Origin: Dromaius novaehollandiae
Taxonomy: Eukaryota; Chordata; Aves; Casuariiformes; Dromaiidae
Assembly (NCBI RefSeq): GCF_036370855.1
Contig: NC_088110.1
Coordinates: forward strand, 20,145,501-20,209,500
DNA length: 64,000 bases
Reading direction: 5' to 3'
Part shown: piece after piece, positions 38,201 through 51,720 of the stretch
Layout of the letters: each line of letters opens with the position of its first letter
Numbering within the stretch: the stretch's first letter is position 1
Made by a program: the position numbers and the translations under genes
The notes under the pieces: model-generated
What the model was told of the DNA's origin: nothing
Seen by the model: the letters and a program-made list of their open reading frames with translations, nothing else
Databases searched by the model: none

Positions 38201-41200
38201 ATACCTAGGTGTTTGCTGGACTTCTCCCATTATGGGTGAGTGTCTCAAGTGCCAAGTCTGCAGAGTCAGCCTCTCTCTGCCAAACAGGCCGTGGTCTATG
38301 CTGAGGGGAGCCTCAAGGGTGAGCCTGAGAGCTGCCTCTTGGGGCAGCCTTTAGCACAGTGGTTCTGGGCTCTTCTGTGGTATGGCACATCAGGGCACAA
38401 ACAACTCCTCTACTGAAAGCAAAATAATACAAATGTGACTCTTGAAAACCTGGCTGTGAGGTAAGGATTACCTCTCAGCTCTTCTGCTGTTGCAAGAAGG
38501 ATGAGTTTGACTTCAGTACCCAACTCCAGGAGAGTGGGTGTAATAGTGAATCTCCATCTCTTTCTCACTCTGTTTTCTACTAGATAGCTGATGTGGCTCA
38601 CTGCAAGGTGACAGACTTCATCTGTAGGTGCTCGGTTCTGCCCGTGCAGTCGGGAGGATCCAGAGTGCACGTAGGCTCCCTGCTAGATTTGCGAGGACGG
38701 GTGGGAATCCCTCAGACTGGACGGGGCGGCTGAAGGGTTCGTACTGCAAGGCTGCGTCCAAACAACCCGATAGCATGGATTCAGCCTAAGGCACTTGTGC
38801 GGCTGGAGGAATAAAGATCCCCCTTATATTGCGACCTATCCTGACCACAAAGATTCAGAAAAGCAAAAAGCAGCTCCAGTGTTCCCCCTGCAAGGTACTG
38901 AGAGTGGGATTTATTTTCTCTCTGTGACTTTGAATTCCAGGTAGATGGAGAGGTGATAGTGCTCATAGCTGAAAGCAGAACTAGTGTTAGACTGAGAAAA
39001 GACTCCCCTGTCTTAGCTTTCACTGTCAGCTGTGTATGAAGTATTTAGGGCACATAGTGGTGCGAGTTGTCTGCGTGCATGTTCTGTGACCACACAAAAG
39101 CCGTTACGGAGGTACGTGGGTAAATTTGTTTAGACAGATTAGTGCTATGAGCCCTGATGAAATGAGATTTGGAGAGGCTTTGGTACTTCTTCAAGAACTT
39201 ACAAAAGATGCCGGTTTAAGGTCTAATCTAATTATGCCACAGGCATTAAGTCTTCAGGTAGCATGCATTCTCTGCACCTTGGCAACAACAGTGATCCTTC
39301 TGCTTCCTCTTCCAAAATGGTGGGCTAAATAAATTTAAGATCGAATTAATTTAAAGGTCTCTATATGCCAAAATTTTGAAATATGTTGAGGCAGCTTGGG
39401 AGCCTAGAATTCAAAGCCTCAAACAGGTAAATGCTTAGTTCCCGCTGTATTCGTCCCATGGATGCTGATCTGCATCTTTGGGCACCTAATTACTTTTTAA
39501 AGTTTGTCTGTACGAGATGTGCCTGAGATCACATAACATGCCTGTCATGCAGACTGAAATTCAGAACTGAAAGCACTTCTTCCAAGTCCCATGCTGATGT
39601 CTCTGCCACCAGATTATTCGCGTCTCCAGCATAGAAATAGCATTGTTTTTTTTAGCAGTTAGACTTGCCTGCATTTTCAAAGATGAAGCCAGAGGAAAGC
39701 TAGATAATGCAGTCAATTTAAACGGCCTGGTTCAGTTACAAGCCCTCTCTACTAATTCCTGCTGTTTTCCAAGCTGCTCAGATTTTAAAAAGACCCTAAG
39801 TCATGCCATTCTAGACAAGTAAAATAGCAGAATTAATGGCTTTTTTATTTTTTTTTAACCTCTTTCATCTTGGGAAATTGCAAGAAAGTTTAAACCTTAA
39901 CCTTAAGTTAAACCTAAGAAAGTTGAAAGGAAACAGTGTAAAAGAGAATAATAAATAAGAGGTAGGGTTTGCCTCAGAACATGTTCACTATTTCAGTGGG
40001 ACATATCAGACTTTTCCATGTAGAAATACATTTGCTGTTTTTTTTTTTTCTTGCTTTTCTCGGGTCTGGTGAAAGGGAAGGGCGCTTAGTAAGGATAAGA
40101 AAACAAAGTTATTCTCAGCTGAGCAGGGTTATTGCAGTTTTTGTCACCAGGCAATCGAACTTTCCATCCCAGGAAGGCATAAGAAGTTCAGTGTGCTCCT
40201 GCAAATTATGATGTGAGCTCCAGGAAAGGAGATAGCGTCTTCTCAAAGGAGCGGACCCTGTCTCCCCATCCTTTTGGTACGATGTTCTTAAACAGACTAT
40301 TGCTGCCAGCCTTTGGCCATGTGGGATACAGCTACAGCAGAAAGCAGCTGGAGTGTGCTGGAGAACAGGGCTTCAACCTATATATTGTGTATATTTTTAC
40401 CTCCAGCTGTACAGTTGTTTGTATAAAATGCAAATGATCTAACTCAGAAGGATGGGGATGCTTACAGAAAGTGAGCCAACCTGTCATGAACATGTTTTGC
40501 TGCTGGCCTCTTCAGCCCTTTGATGTAGGTGAGCGGCTCCTGGGAGATGAGAAGCTGTTCATGGTCTTTGGGACTGAATTTGCACAGAAGTGCATTGAGC
40601 CAAATTTCTCTCTGGATACGCCAGTGCATCACTTACACCAGACATAAAGGTATCTCTAACCTAAGTTCTGTTGCTTTTTGTAATTTTCTATAAATCCGTA
40701 GTTATTTAAGGTTGCTACAGCTCACTAAGTGGTGTAATGCAGCCTGCGGGCATAGGCTTTCATCAGGTCTTTTTGGCTAAGCCAAACAATTGGTGCTTGA
40801 CTAAAACATATTTACTGCTCCCGATCTGAAGACTTCAAGAGATGATGCGTACTTGGCTGTCCAGCTGCAAGCCATAGTCCGAGCTGTCTCCCTAGCCTGT
40901 GCCATCCCTGACCTTTTGCTCCCAGATGTGGCACTGGGGGACGGCTTGCCTGCTTTTCATGTAGTCTAGCTCCAGCTGTGCCATGGAGGGAAAGAGAAAA
41001 TACTTTTGCCACACCTGGTCGTGGCTCCCCTAGTAAATCTGTTTATGTGGGAAATCCTGTTATGCACTTTACACTAACTGATCAGTTAATCTGAAGATGA
41101 GTTAATGTTTTTGTCATGCCATGCAAGCTGGTCACTGGGTTTAGAATCAGTCACGTCCAGTGAGAGTCTGTTTGACGTGCACTTGTAGCCTGTGATAACC

Positions 41201-44200
41201 TTTTTTTTCTTTTTCCTCTGCTGCAAGGATAAGATCATTTATTCTTTCCATAAAAGAAAAAACAGTATCAAGTGTTCTAAAAGCTGTGACCTGAAGGCTT
41301 TCATTTTATTGTGCAGTCAAGGGCAAGGTTTGTATTCAGAACTGCGGAGAAGTAGACGACAGCATGGATCAACATAATAGAAAGTTATTCAGCTGAAAGA
41401 AAAAAAAAAGAGAGAAAACTGGGGATCAAACATTTCATGGCAAATGTAGGGAAATGGGTATAAAGAGCTGGTTGTGTTAAGAGTCATAAAGACCGAATTG
41501 CCTTCCTGGCAAAAAGGCCATGAAGTGAGGTTTCCATCCCACCAGCAGATGTTTCCTGCTGATGTCCACTGGCCTTTCTTTGAAATAACGGGAGAAGTAC
41601 AACATCTCGTTGACCTCAGGAGTGTTTGCAGGGAACAAGCATGAAGAGGCCAAAGCACACAGCCACATGAAGAAGAGCATCACTCGCAGGCAGGCTCTCC
41701 AGCACCTTTCCAGGGCAGGAAGTTTGATTCTTGTATGTTTGTATGTATTTATTTTCAGAACCCCCTCTGGCTACTGGGTCTAGAAACGTGCCCAGTCCCA
41801 CAGAATAGCTTGGGACCGTGCTGAGTCTGTGAGTAGGTCCTCAGGTACTGAACTGGCGAGATAGAGCCAGGACACAGTTGTCTTCTCCCTCAAAACACTT
41901 TCTCTGTGTGCTATGGAGTTGGATGATGCCAGATTTCTCTTTTCCAGCCATGAAGGGAAGCTCTGCAGCAGTGCAGATGGGCTGAGCTGCAGAAGTTAAC
42001 AGAGCACTTCCCTAAATTTTCTCTCCACTGCGTTAGCTTTTGAGGCTAATGAAGCTTTGAGGGATAATGTGAATTGCTGCACAAATTGATATCCTTTGCT
42101 AATTGCATCAGCATTTTGCTTTGATGAAAGTCTAGTAAAGGGTGCCAAGAAATTAATAACATATGGCATCAATAGCTACCTTTCTTAAAAAAAATTCTTG
42201 ATGATTGATTGAACTTATGATGATTCATAGAGCCGTGAGTCAGTTCACCAGGGACTGTTTCTTAAGAGTTAGGTGGAACACTCTATCTCAACATGGTAAA
42301 GGGCCATCCCTTAAAAAAAAAACAACAGTGTCAGAGCATTCGGGTTACTAAGATGAAGGTCACCTTGTTCTGCTCACTGAGACAAGACTCATCACCACCC
42401 ACAAGTTATTTCAGCGGTTGTTAGCTTTTTTCCCTCCTTGACTGCAAGCCAGTCAGCTTATCTGAGTCCCACAAAATCAGGTGGCCAGAAACCCAGGCAG
42501 CTATTCAGGATCTTCAGAGCCAAATCATTTACGGATCAGGGCTGCTGTGAAAGCCTCACAAGCATTTTTGTGGCCAAATTGGATTGAGGCAGATTGTCCC
42601 TTTTTAGCTTGGGGCCTGACAGAAGGAAATACCCTGGTTTTCTGTTACTACGCTGCCTCTGGGTCAGATGGTCAGTAGGAAACAAACTCTTATTACCTGG
42701 CAGCTGTTTAGAAATCATACTCATTCTTTCAAGTTTTTAAGGACAAAAAAAAGCCCTGCAAAGTGGTGCTAGTCCCAGAGGGCCTAGGGGCTGATCCTGC
42801 ACGGCTACCGCAGTCCCTGCTAGCTGCTAGCCTTTCTTGCTGCTCAATGTCAGTCTGTTGCACCTATGTTGGACACTTCTGTCCTGACCTTGGGAGACAA
42901 CCTTCTACTACTGCAGTGCTGACAAGTGCATTTCATATCTACAGCTTTCATGCTCCAGTAATACCTCTCTCAATCGCTAGGTACACGAAGCAGAAAACGT
43001 TTGCACAGACAGTAGGGTCCCTTAGCGTTGCAATGGAGTCATTAAACCTGAGAGCTGGTTGCACTTACCCACCAAGGGGAAGCCAAAGAGAGATTCAGCA
43101 CCCTTATTTTCTGAAATTTTATGAAAGCTGGTTATGAGGATGGTCATGAAACAGTTGGTTCTTCATTAGCCCGAGCGAGGGAGGCAGTATAGGAGTTCAG
43201 TCAGCCACTGCATCACAAGAACAAAAACAAACACCGTGACAGATGCTGTAAATATGGATCTGTGTGCTAACCACAGCCAAAATTACTGCTGCCTCATGTA
43301 AATATTTAAAGATGCCAATGAAGCATGAGAAGGTTCTAACAAGCAGAGAACGTTAATGAGACCAAAGGTGCAGGGCAGTAATATAGCATTTTAGGGCATG
43401 TGCATGCAGTGATTTGCCTCTTAGTTCCAAAGATGAAAAAAGCGTGTCAATGCTTTAGAAAAATATGGTAAGGGTGCACAAAAGCATTGCTGGTATCTGA
43501 ATGAAGGAACTAAGGATGCTACCTACTGCTTCTCCTCGCTGTTCAACTCTTGGATCCGCTGAGAGGAATTCATCTACCTTACTTTTTTTCTCATGTATTC
43601 CTGCTTTCTTCCTCATCAGTACAGACCATGTTACCTGAAACAACCAAAATCATTGTTAAACAATATACAAATACTTAAACTGAAATAAATTGCTGAACAG
43701 TTGAGACAGATTTGTGATAACAAGCAATTTCAAGCCAATCTAATTTATTTCTTAGGCGGAATTGTAGAATGTGGTGATCTGTTTTTATCTTAATAGGATT
43801 TTTGACTCTGTTCCTGTGACATTTTTATAATGAGAAGAGGAAATACAAGCTAAAGAAATTTGCCATAAGGTGAGTGCACTAAAAGTTGAAAGACTGTCTT
43901 CAAAGAGTGTCTAGTAATGATTTAAGTACTGTAGTGATTCAGAGGCAGAGTTTTGTCCAGTTCTGCTGCATGTCAAGAAAGATAGGGTTGTGCTGGGGAG
44001 GAGAAAGGAGCCCAGAGGAAAACCAACAAAAATAAGTCAAGCTTTCTGAAAATTGCTTATCAGAAACTGTGGCTAGACCTGCGTTTGTTTAGTCGAGGAA
44101 GGAAGCATCTGAGGAGAGATAACAAACGTCTATTATGTCCAAGATTACTGCAAGGTGAGTGGTGACCAGCTGCTCTCTGGGTCTGCTGAAGAGCTGACCA

Positions 44201-44390
44201 TGGCTCGCAGTATGGGCTTGGGGTGGGTATGGGGTGGGAAGGACTGTCCATCTGCAGCGATGGTCACCCGCTTGCTGACAGCTCATGCTGAACCTGGGGT
44301 TTGCTGTGTTGCAATGGGAAGGGTTTCTTTAAGGCTTTAGTTAACACCTCTTCAGCATGGTGTAGGTCCAGTCTATTTGAATCTGCCTTA
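26280..44390. other. Intergenic DNA, no gene seen
   Basis: No exon of MPHOSPH6 (expected on the minus strand) or CDH13 was recognised on either strand. Reading frames up to 164 codons (30160-30654 +) show no domain, no family resemblance and no splice partner. Base composition is moderate with few repeats. Mammalian-type SINEs are absent. Confidence 0.55.
28389..28405. repeat. Short (TA)n microsatellite
   Basis: About eight uninterrupted TA units. A run of 11 C lies about 530 bp further on, at 28930-28940. Confidence 0.9.
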
Positions 44391-44395
44391 GTGCA

Positions 44396-44470
44396 AGAGG
44401 TTGGACCACAAGAGGTTGGACCACAAGATCTCTTGCTGTCCCTTCCAGTCTTGCATTCCCATGACTCATA
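44396..44470 (+). mobile_element. CR1 LINE 3'-end fragment
   Basis: GAGGTTGGACCACAAGATCT followed by a TCCCTTCCAGTC word and an ATTCC-CATGACTCA tail matches the CR1 3' UTR pattern (consensus recalled as GGTTGGACTAGATGATCT, then GTCCCTTCCAACC, then ATTCTATGA repeats). The first part is tandemly duplicated: a 15-bp unit at 44396-44410 and 44411-44425. CR1 is the dominant retroelement of birds and other sauropsids. Only the last ~75 bp is clear. Confidence 0.75.
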
Positions 44471-44785
44471 ATCCCTCATCTGACTTGCAGTAATTGGGAT
44501 AAAACCTTGAGAGGCACTTCCCTGATCTCTGCTGAGAGGCCCCGTTTTTAGAACAGACGGGATCATTTGGGGGCCTAAATTGCAACAAAAATCAGAGACC
44601 TCAATCCTTAAAGCTAGTCACTCTTGGCAAACTTACAGATGGTTTAGTCCATGCAGTCCCTTCATAATCGTACTGAAAGAAGTCAGTTCTATCTTGCATA
44701 AAGTGTAAGCTGATTAAACTAATTGGATCTGAAGTTTCTGTGTTCCTGCGCAGTAAAGACTAAATCACTTTGTGAATTGGCTTTA

Positions 44786-45048
44786 AGACCTGTCCACATG
44801 AAGAATTTCCACTTGCTTACCCTGACTCTACCTTTCACATTAATTTAGTTAAATGAATGCAAGTTGCAGCGTGTTGAAAGTGCAGTGTATTATTTTAATT
44901 AATCCCAAATCAAATCGAATAACTAGGAGCAAGTCACCAAAACTGTTACAAATGTGGCTGTATAGGGATTTCCCTATTTAACTAATGGGTTTTAAGTCAT
45001 GCTGTTATTTAAACTGATGCAACTTTTATGTGGGTGCGGCTTGGAGCA
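44786..45048 (+). mobile_element. Old non-autonomous DNA transposon remnant (copy A)
   Basis: The left end has CCTGTCCACATGAAGAA and the right end has AAACTGATGCAACTTTTATG. These resemble inverted termini of amniote hAT-like elements that I recall starting GGCCTTGTCTACA, with an internal AAACTGGTGCAACTTT word near the right end. No target duplication was established. The left and right ends recur in the partner block at 52483-53036. Confidence 0.4.
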
Positions 45049-45134
45049 TTTAAGCACTTTTAAAAGTGTGACTCTTAAACCTTGCAAATAATAATAATAA
45101 AAAATCATAGAAGTCAGCAAAAGAGAGCACATGA

Positions 45135-45400
45135 GAAAGATCCAGGATGTAATTTTCATTATTTATTTGTTTTCATCCTTTGGTTTCCCTGTCCTGCTTT
45201 ATTCTTTTTCTCAGTTACCTCAATGAAAGATGTTTCAGCACTGTTCCTGGCAGAGTAACCGCACGGAAGAGCTGCCGTAATTGCGAGCATCCGTCACGGC
45301 ACCGGCCCGCGGGGCCCCGGCTGGAGCGACGGGTCTGTATGAAGCTGGGCACTGTGGTGGCACGGGGAGGAGGAGGAGGAGGAAGGGCTTCCAGGAGGCT
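45135..45400 (+). repeat. Duplicated CpG-rich block, copy A
   Basis: Pairs with 53163-53395 on the same strand. The core 45223-45350 (ATGAAAGATGTTTCAGCACT ... GTCTGTATGAAGCTGGG) differs from its partner at about 12 of 128 positions plus one indel by hand count, about 90% identity. The left flank (45135-45222) is about 75% identical. Many differences are C/T or G/A. A short (GGA)n run follows at 45366-45384. Whether this is part of a dispersed repeat family cannot be tested here. Confidence 0.85.
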
Positions 45401-45545
45401 GGGAGCCTGTGCCCGCAGGTAGCTCGTCCCCAGTCCCGGGAGCAGCACGGGCTCTTCCCTAGCACCTCTCGCTCCCAGGGGCCCGCACCGGCCACGGCGT
45501 CTCCGTGGGCTGAAACGCCCCATGTCGCATTCCCCCTCCCCGCCC
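45225..45545. promoter_or_regulatory. CpG-rich patch including duplicated core A
   Basis: High CG density through the core and the following unique sequence up to 45545. It could be a CpG island promoter. No exon of a known gene adjoins it. Confidence 0.4.
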
Positions 45546-45764
45546 CGAGTTAATTATGCAACTCCTATTGATTTCATGTGTTGCAGGATTTTTTTTTTTT
45601 AATCCTACCCAAAGGGGATGTGAATGTGCTGATGATAATTGGTAACAGTGTCATTCATAATTGTTCAACAGCTTCCTTTGTCTTCTAGTTAATGCCTGAA
45701 CGCTTGATGTTACCCATTATGCAGAGATCAATGTGTCAAAATGAGGTAGATTTATAGTGACGAC

Positions 45765-46120
45765 AAATCTGCTTCTGAGTTTGAAAAGACTGAGATATTT
45801 TCCCTCGGTTAATCAAAGGAATTCAAAGGGAGTTTAAATCTTTCAATTTTCTTTGGCTCATGGAGAAGATGAAAAGTGTTTGACCTCCAGGAAACCAACT
45901 AAATTCATATGGTGGCTCTGTAGATAAATAAAATGTCCATCCAGACAGAATATTGATTACTTAGCTACTATATGCTGAATCACAAATAGGATTATCAAAA
46001 GCAAAAGCAAGGAGGTATCATAAAATCCATCAGGGCATCCAATGTGTTGGGCTTAACATATAGAGACAAGTTAAATAAGTCACATTAAACTAGCAAGACT
46101 GAGAAACCGCAAGATGCCGT
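45765..46120 (+). repeat. Duplicated flanking block, copy A (diverged)
   Basis: Aligns loosely with 53745-54105 in order. Anchors are a GATGAAAAGTGTTTGACCTC word (partner GATGAAAGGAGTTTGACCTC at about 53850), the following GGAAACCAAC/GGGAACCAAC, and a CCAATGTGTTGGG/CCAAGACGCTGGG word. About 60-70% identity by eye with gaps. Confidence 0.65.
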
Positions 46121-48239
46121 TGCTCCATCGCGTTATTCACGGTGCTGGTATTTCGTTTACGCCAGCTACCTCTGCGGCGGCCGTTAGCTGCTTTAGCACT
46201 TATGTTGGGACCAACTGTTAAGGGACTGGGACTGTCATGGAAAGTCAGGCCCCCACATGCTTTTACCCATCTGGCACTGAGACACGAGGCTTTCAACCGG
46301 GTGATTTACTAGAGCAGGAAATACCCATCTGTGGCCATTCCAGCTGAATTTTTTCAAAGTATTGGTTGTCAATTAGATTTCATAACAGACTGTGGAGGTG
46401 ACCATCTCCTGGGGCTTCCAGCTGCAGAGGACTCCAGCAGGGTCCTTGCTTACGGCAGAGGTTGTCCCAGCAGTGCAAGCGCTCACCCACCGGGGTCAGG
46501 GTCCATCCGTCACCTCTTGTGAAAGATAAGGAAGAAAATGGTAGATTTTTCCCACCTTTTAAGAAACCATAGTCCTGGAAGGGAAAAGCATGTATCTGCT
46601 TTGAGGCACAGGCCACGGCTGAAGAAGCCTTTGCCACAAAACGTGCCGTGCAGGCAGGCTCGCGTGCGGGAGCCTCCCTGGCTGCCGCGGGACACAGGCA
46701 GCAGTGGAAAGGCAGCCGCCAGAAAGCGCGTCCTTTACGTGCCCATAAGGACTATGATCTAGGATCACCTTCCCTGCCTGTCAGGTGAATGCTTAAAATA
46801 TTGAGCAGCGTAGTGTGGGAAGAAAGAAAATAGAAGAGAGAATTACGGGAAATGAGACATAAAAGACTTTGACCTAGATAGAGCTGCACTTCTTTTTGTC
46901 TTTCTTATGGAAGTGAGATCTGGCCATTCCACAGGGAACTATACGAGTTTTACTATTAGAGTGAGCTGATATTTTGTCAAAAAGGTAATTTGAAATTTAA
47001 ATGAGTTTCTTAATCCTAAAAGAAGGATGCTTTCTTCCTAAGGAAAACTGTGAAATGAAAGATAATCTGCACCAACTTAGTAATGAGCGGCAGGCTACAA
47101 AGTGGCAAAGGTATAGATATAATTGCCCAAAAGAAATTAAAATAAGCAACCTTTGCTCTTCTTATATTTGTGCAAGAACTAGTGATAAAATGCATAATCT
47201 GTTCCATCTTTTTCTATACAGAAAGTACATGAGCTGCAATTAATTCAAAGTGTAGCTCCACTGTTGGAAGAAGTGACTATAAACCAAGCCTAAGAATAAT
47301 AATCTGGGTAGTAATATTTCTAAGTTGAGATAATTTTGGACTTGTCATTTTTGGCTCAAGTTCTGAGCCAGGCATATTTTCTTTTGTATTAAATATATTA
47401 TGTGTCATGAAGCAGAAATGAAAATAACCCTGAACTTAACTTAAAAGCTGTCTTCACACGGCGCTGTAAAGTCTGTTTTGTTTGACTTTCCTTGGAAGAC
47501 AGCAGGACTTCAGATTGAAAGAATATTGTGCTGCAGGACACCTAAAAAGATCCTTTAAGCAAACAAGGGCGTCTCCAGTAGTTATTGCAATGGAATATAT
47601 ACCTTGGTCTCTGAAAAGAGAAACAGGATGTAACTGGAGGGGTGAACGGACTCCTCCGTTACTGGAAATCTTGAAGGAACTATACTCAGAAAGGGACCCT
47701 GGTCCCCGTATACCACTGTGAGTCTTGTCTTGCTTATTAACAGTATTTTGTTTCATTCAGGGCTTATCCAAGCCCAAGAAGTCTCACAGAGAGCTGCTGA
47801 ATTAGTAGGCAATTTAGGAAACAAGGAGGTATCAAAAGCAATATCTGAGTTGCTTTTGAAGGACTTTTATGTTCCTGGATTTGTTGGGTAAGTGAGGGCA
47901 ATGAGCTTGTCTACATAAACATTTCCTTGGCCCCAAAGAAGCAGAGCAAGAGGACAAGGACAGTGGGATTAAAGAGCAGAGCTGGACGGAGAGTTAACAG
48001 CTGAAGACAAACAGGCCAATGTTAGGTCTTGAGCTGGGATAAGGCGTGTGGGGCAGGACTGAGAAAGCATCTGCGGTTTGAAAAAAAATGTTAGAGACCA
48101 TCAAGCCAAATTTCATTGCCGTTGCTTGTTGGTGTTTTGAAAACTGCAAAGAATTTTACTCAGTCAGCGTCTAAATACCTTAAAAGCCAGACCTTAAATT
48201 CAATTGATGATAGATAGGCACACATAAATTGGCACCCAT

Positions 48240-48770
48240 TCCTTAGCGTTAAGAGGGAGCGCGAGACTATCACCTCGAGGCAAGGGTCGCGCTCGCGGGT
48301 GGCTACGGCCCGGGCTGCCTGGGTCGGCGGCTGTGTTTACCCGGCTTTGTGCCCGCGCGGTGAGCGATGAAGTGGAGCCTCATGGGATTACAACCGCAGT
48401 TTCTAGTATTTATCTTTTGGATTATCGATGACAGGGTTGCAGATTAATAATTAGCCAGTGAGGGTTCATAAAAGCTGAGCGCTGGAGCCCTCTGTTTCCC
48501 TGCAGCGTCTAGCGCCTTGGAGGCAACGGTGTTCCCAGAAGTCCCTTGGCCGATTAGCTGCACGCGGGATCCCGGAGCTCATCGCGCCGCCCAATCCCTC
48601 CCTGCCCCTCCTCCGCGCAGGCGATGCCCTGTCCTGCAGCTGCTCCTCGGGGGCTGTGGCCAAGTCTGCAAATATTGCGGTTTGATGCAGCTATTCGATG
48701 CTACCACCCCGTGACCCCCGGATCTGCTCTTCCCCGGGTTCACGGGAGGCTGCCTCCGCACCTGGCATTT
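48240..48770. promoter_or_regulatory. CpG-rich patch
   Basis: Two GC/CG-dense stretches (48240-48370 and 48510-48770) separated by AT-rich sequence. No recognised gene. It lies between the first and second duplicated blocks of copy A and has no clear counterpart in copy B. Confidence 0.35.
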
Positions 48771-49097
48771 TTCAGTGCCTGTCACAAGACTTGCTGGTCA
48801 CCCTTCACGCACACAATATTTTCTCATACCTGGTCACTCCGCCTGTTGTTTTACGAGTGTCGTAGACAGCAGCTTGACAACGCGGTCTAAGGCTTGGAGA
48901 AGTGCCACCGTAAAGGAGCCGCTGTGAAGAACGCAACATTAGCTTTGATTTAAGGGAGAAAGTGCTCGGTGCCGTCTCAAAAGTGGTGTAACGCAGTTTA
49001 TTTCCATGCAAGGGCAGGTCTCCAGTGTAGTTAGAGCAGCCCCGTTGTTAAATATTGAATGAAAAAATCATTCTAAAAAGTGATGTACTCATGCTTC

Positions 49098-49125
49098 AAA
49101 AAAAAAAAAAAAAAAAAAAAAAAAA
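49098..49125 (+). repeat. Poly-A tract (28 A)
   Basis: Homopolymer in copy A of the duplicated region. No retroelement body was recognised upstream. Confidence 0.9.
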
Positions 49126-49649
49126 TTAAAAAGCACCTCCACGGTAACCTGGTCCTAGCGGTACGCTTTCAGATGTAAAAATGCATCAAGTTTCAACAAA
49201 ATAAGCTACAATAAAACCAGCTTGCTGAAAGCCACACGGCAGTGTAAATCTCCTGCACTTGCCCATTTAAGCAAGTGTTCTTTTTTTCCAAATGCAACTT
49301 TTCGAATTTCTTTTCCAGCAGAAGCACCAACCTGAGGAGATAATTCTAAAGCTAGCAGGACTGGAGAAGTGAACAGGGCTCTGATAACTGTGTTGAAAAA
49401 AAAATACATTTTACTCTGATGCCTAGGTGGAGAAATTGGATCATCAAGGTAGCAAACTGTTTCTCTGCCATAGAGAGACAAATTAAAAGTCATTTGCTTG
49501 TGCACAGCCGCTCCATCCAGACACCCTCAGAGAGGACGTGCACAAGGGCAGGAGTCTGGGTCACCTTTCCCTCTCTTTAAACTCTGTGTTCGATGTAAAA
49601 TGTAAATAATTGCTTGTTACTAATAGTAAATTATTTTCCTATGTTTTTA

Positions 49650-49800
49650 ATGGCACCGGCTGGGCAAAGACTGAAAAGCAAGTAAAATCGTGGTGACATC
49701 TAGTGGTTATTGGGAGTCCACAGCGGTGTAAGGAGTGAGAATGCTGCGCTTCTAGACTTTTAAACATGCTGTGCACAAAATCAGGATGTTAAAATGGAGC
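49650..49800 (+). repeat. Second duplicated block, copy A, with CTCF-like motif
   Basis: Aligns with 56135-56315: ACCGG ... AAAATCGTGGTGACATCTAG pairs with ACCGG ... AAAATTACGGTGACGTCTAG. About 75 bp later TAAACATGCTGTGCACAAAA pairs with TAAACACATAACACACAAAA. The word at 49692-49709 fits the reverse complement of the CTCF consensus with one or two mismatches. Confidence 0.6.
49692..49709 (-). promoter_or_regulatory. CTCF-like motif
   Basis: GGTGACATCTAGTGGTTA resembles the reverse complement of the CTCF core (recalled as GCGCCMYCTRSTGG). The ACATCTAGTGGT core fits; the CC pair upstream is AC here. Motif similarity alone. Confidence 0.35.
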
Positions 49801-51479
49801 AAAGAATGCATTAAACCTCTGCTGGGTGTAATTATGTGACCAGTCCCATAATTTAATTCAAGCGTGTTTGCAAACTCTTAAGAACACAAGCAGTGATTGC
49901 AATCAGACCTAGTCAAAACAAGGCATTTTCAAAAAGACGTGTTAATTTGCAATGAAATGCAGGAAAATTTGCCTGACAAGTTTTGTGCCTGGGGGAGAAA
50001 CGGGGGCTTTAACACAGCAACTGTCTAGACCTGCCATTTTATTTAGTATTCATTTACCTGTTTAGAGCTTCGCTACTTCAGTCGTCCCTGGTGCTGCATC
50101 GCTGTGCGTTTTCGGATGCTCCCGGCGGCCGCCGCTCGCCTGCTGCAGGCAGCCGTGGTGCTTCGGCAGAGCGAGCGTCTGCAGGGATGTTACTGGAAAT
50201 ACTGGGCCTGTAAAAGCAAATGTCTGTATCTGCGTTTAAGGATGCTGTCACCTGAGCTGGTGTTTGGAGGACGGTAACCTGCCCTGCTTCGTGCTGTCAC
50301 CTGTGCACAAGTTTTATTCTCCTGCAGGGAGGACTCTGGCCTTAGCTCTTCACTTACCTCTGTCCCGCTGCCATCACCGAGACTTGTAAAAGGGCTTTTT
50401 TTCCTTGGCGCTGCAAAATATCAAAGCCAAAGGTTTTCTCTCTCCAGCCTGGGGGTAATGACGCAGTGAATACGAATTATACCCAGCCTAGCTCCCACCG
50501 ACGTGCATGTGAGCAGGGGCTGCTAGGCAGGGCTCTGGGCTGGCCCGGGGTCCGCAGAGCTCTGCCTTGGGCTGCTCGAGGTAGCTCTGACTGTCGTGTC
50601 TCCAGTGACACCAGGACAATTTGCACCAGTGGAGGATCTGCCCGACATTGTCATCACTGAACTGTAACACAGCAAGATGAGTTTGCGGTAGGCTAGACAG
50701 AGAAATTTAGGCCAGTTACAGAAATATTTTGAAGAACCAGTTATGAAGAAAGCAATATGCCGTTATGTGTTAATTGGAAAAATATACATATTATCATTCA
50801 GTTAGAAAATTTGGGGTGGGGTGCTAGAATATAGACTAATTATAACTGGCACTGAGATGAGAACAATTTACATTTAAAGGCTGGTTCGTGCAGCCTGTAG
50901 CAATGAGCTACTGCCAATGGATGTTAGAGGTGCGTAGCTAAGTATACATGAGGAAATGTGTGGAAAAAAACCCCACCTACACAAAGGAAGTAGCATTTGT
51001 TTCCAGGATGGCTCTTTGCGGCTGTCTTCCCCTGGGGCAGGGGCCCTGGGCCGGACGGAAAGGGTTAACCCTGCCGCAGCCACGAACACAGATGACAGCT
51101 TGGTCCTTTTCCATCGCTCTCTGTCCTGGGCCTCAATGAAGACGGACACTTTGATTTTTTGGAGTGATAAGCAAGAGGACAAGTGAAATTGTGCTTGGGT
51201 TCTGCTCAAATAAATCAGCACTGACTTCAGCGTGACGGACCGGAGGGACGAGCCTGGCAAGGGCAGCAGCAGGATGCTTTCTGCCAGGGCCTTTCGCATA
51301 CAGCCATGTCCTCTCCTTCGCTGGGGACTCACTCACCTAACCACTGCTCCTTGTCCTTGCCACGGCGCGTGATGCCGTTTGAAGGATAGCATTAAAATAA
51401 GGAATAATCACGAAAATGAGCTAACATCAATTAAATGTGGTGAACCGAACAGCCATCAGAGGTGTTTCCGTAGGCAAAT

Positions 51480-51720
51480 CATTTCCCCCACGCACCATCT
51501 GCCCCGGCGTTCACACGTCCCCCGGTGCTCCCATGGGGCCGCAGCCGGCGCGGCTGCACGTCGCTCCCAGGTGCCCGGCGGCTCACGCGGAGCCGGCATT
51601 CCCGGTTTCCCCAGGCAGCTTGCGAGCAAGAGCGATGGGGAAATTGCAAGGGAAGCTGAGGCTGGGGATGGTGGGATGGGCAGGTTTCAGCACAGACGCT
51701 CAGTGTCGGGGTGGCCCAGC
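51480..51720. other. CpG-rich patch
   Basis: GC-rich stretch with several open frames on both strands, none resembling a known protein. A similar patch follows at 52010-52230. Confidence 0.3.

Noticed and set aside
47905-47935. CTTGTCTACATAAACATTT as another transposon terminus
   Set aside because: No partner terminus was found on the right side, so it is not reported as an element.
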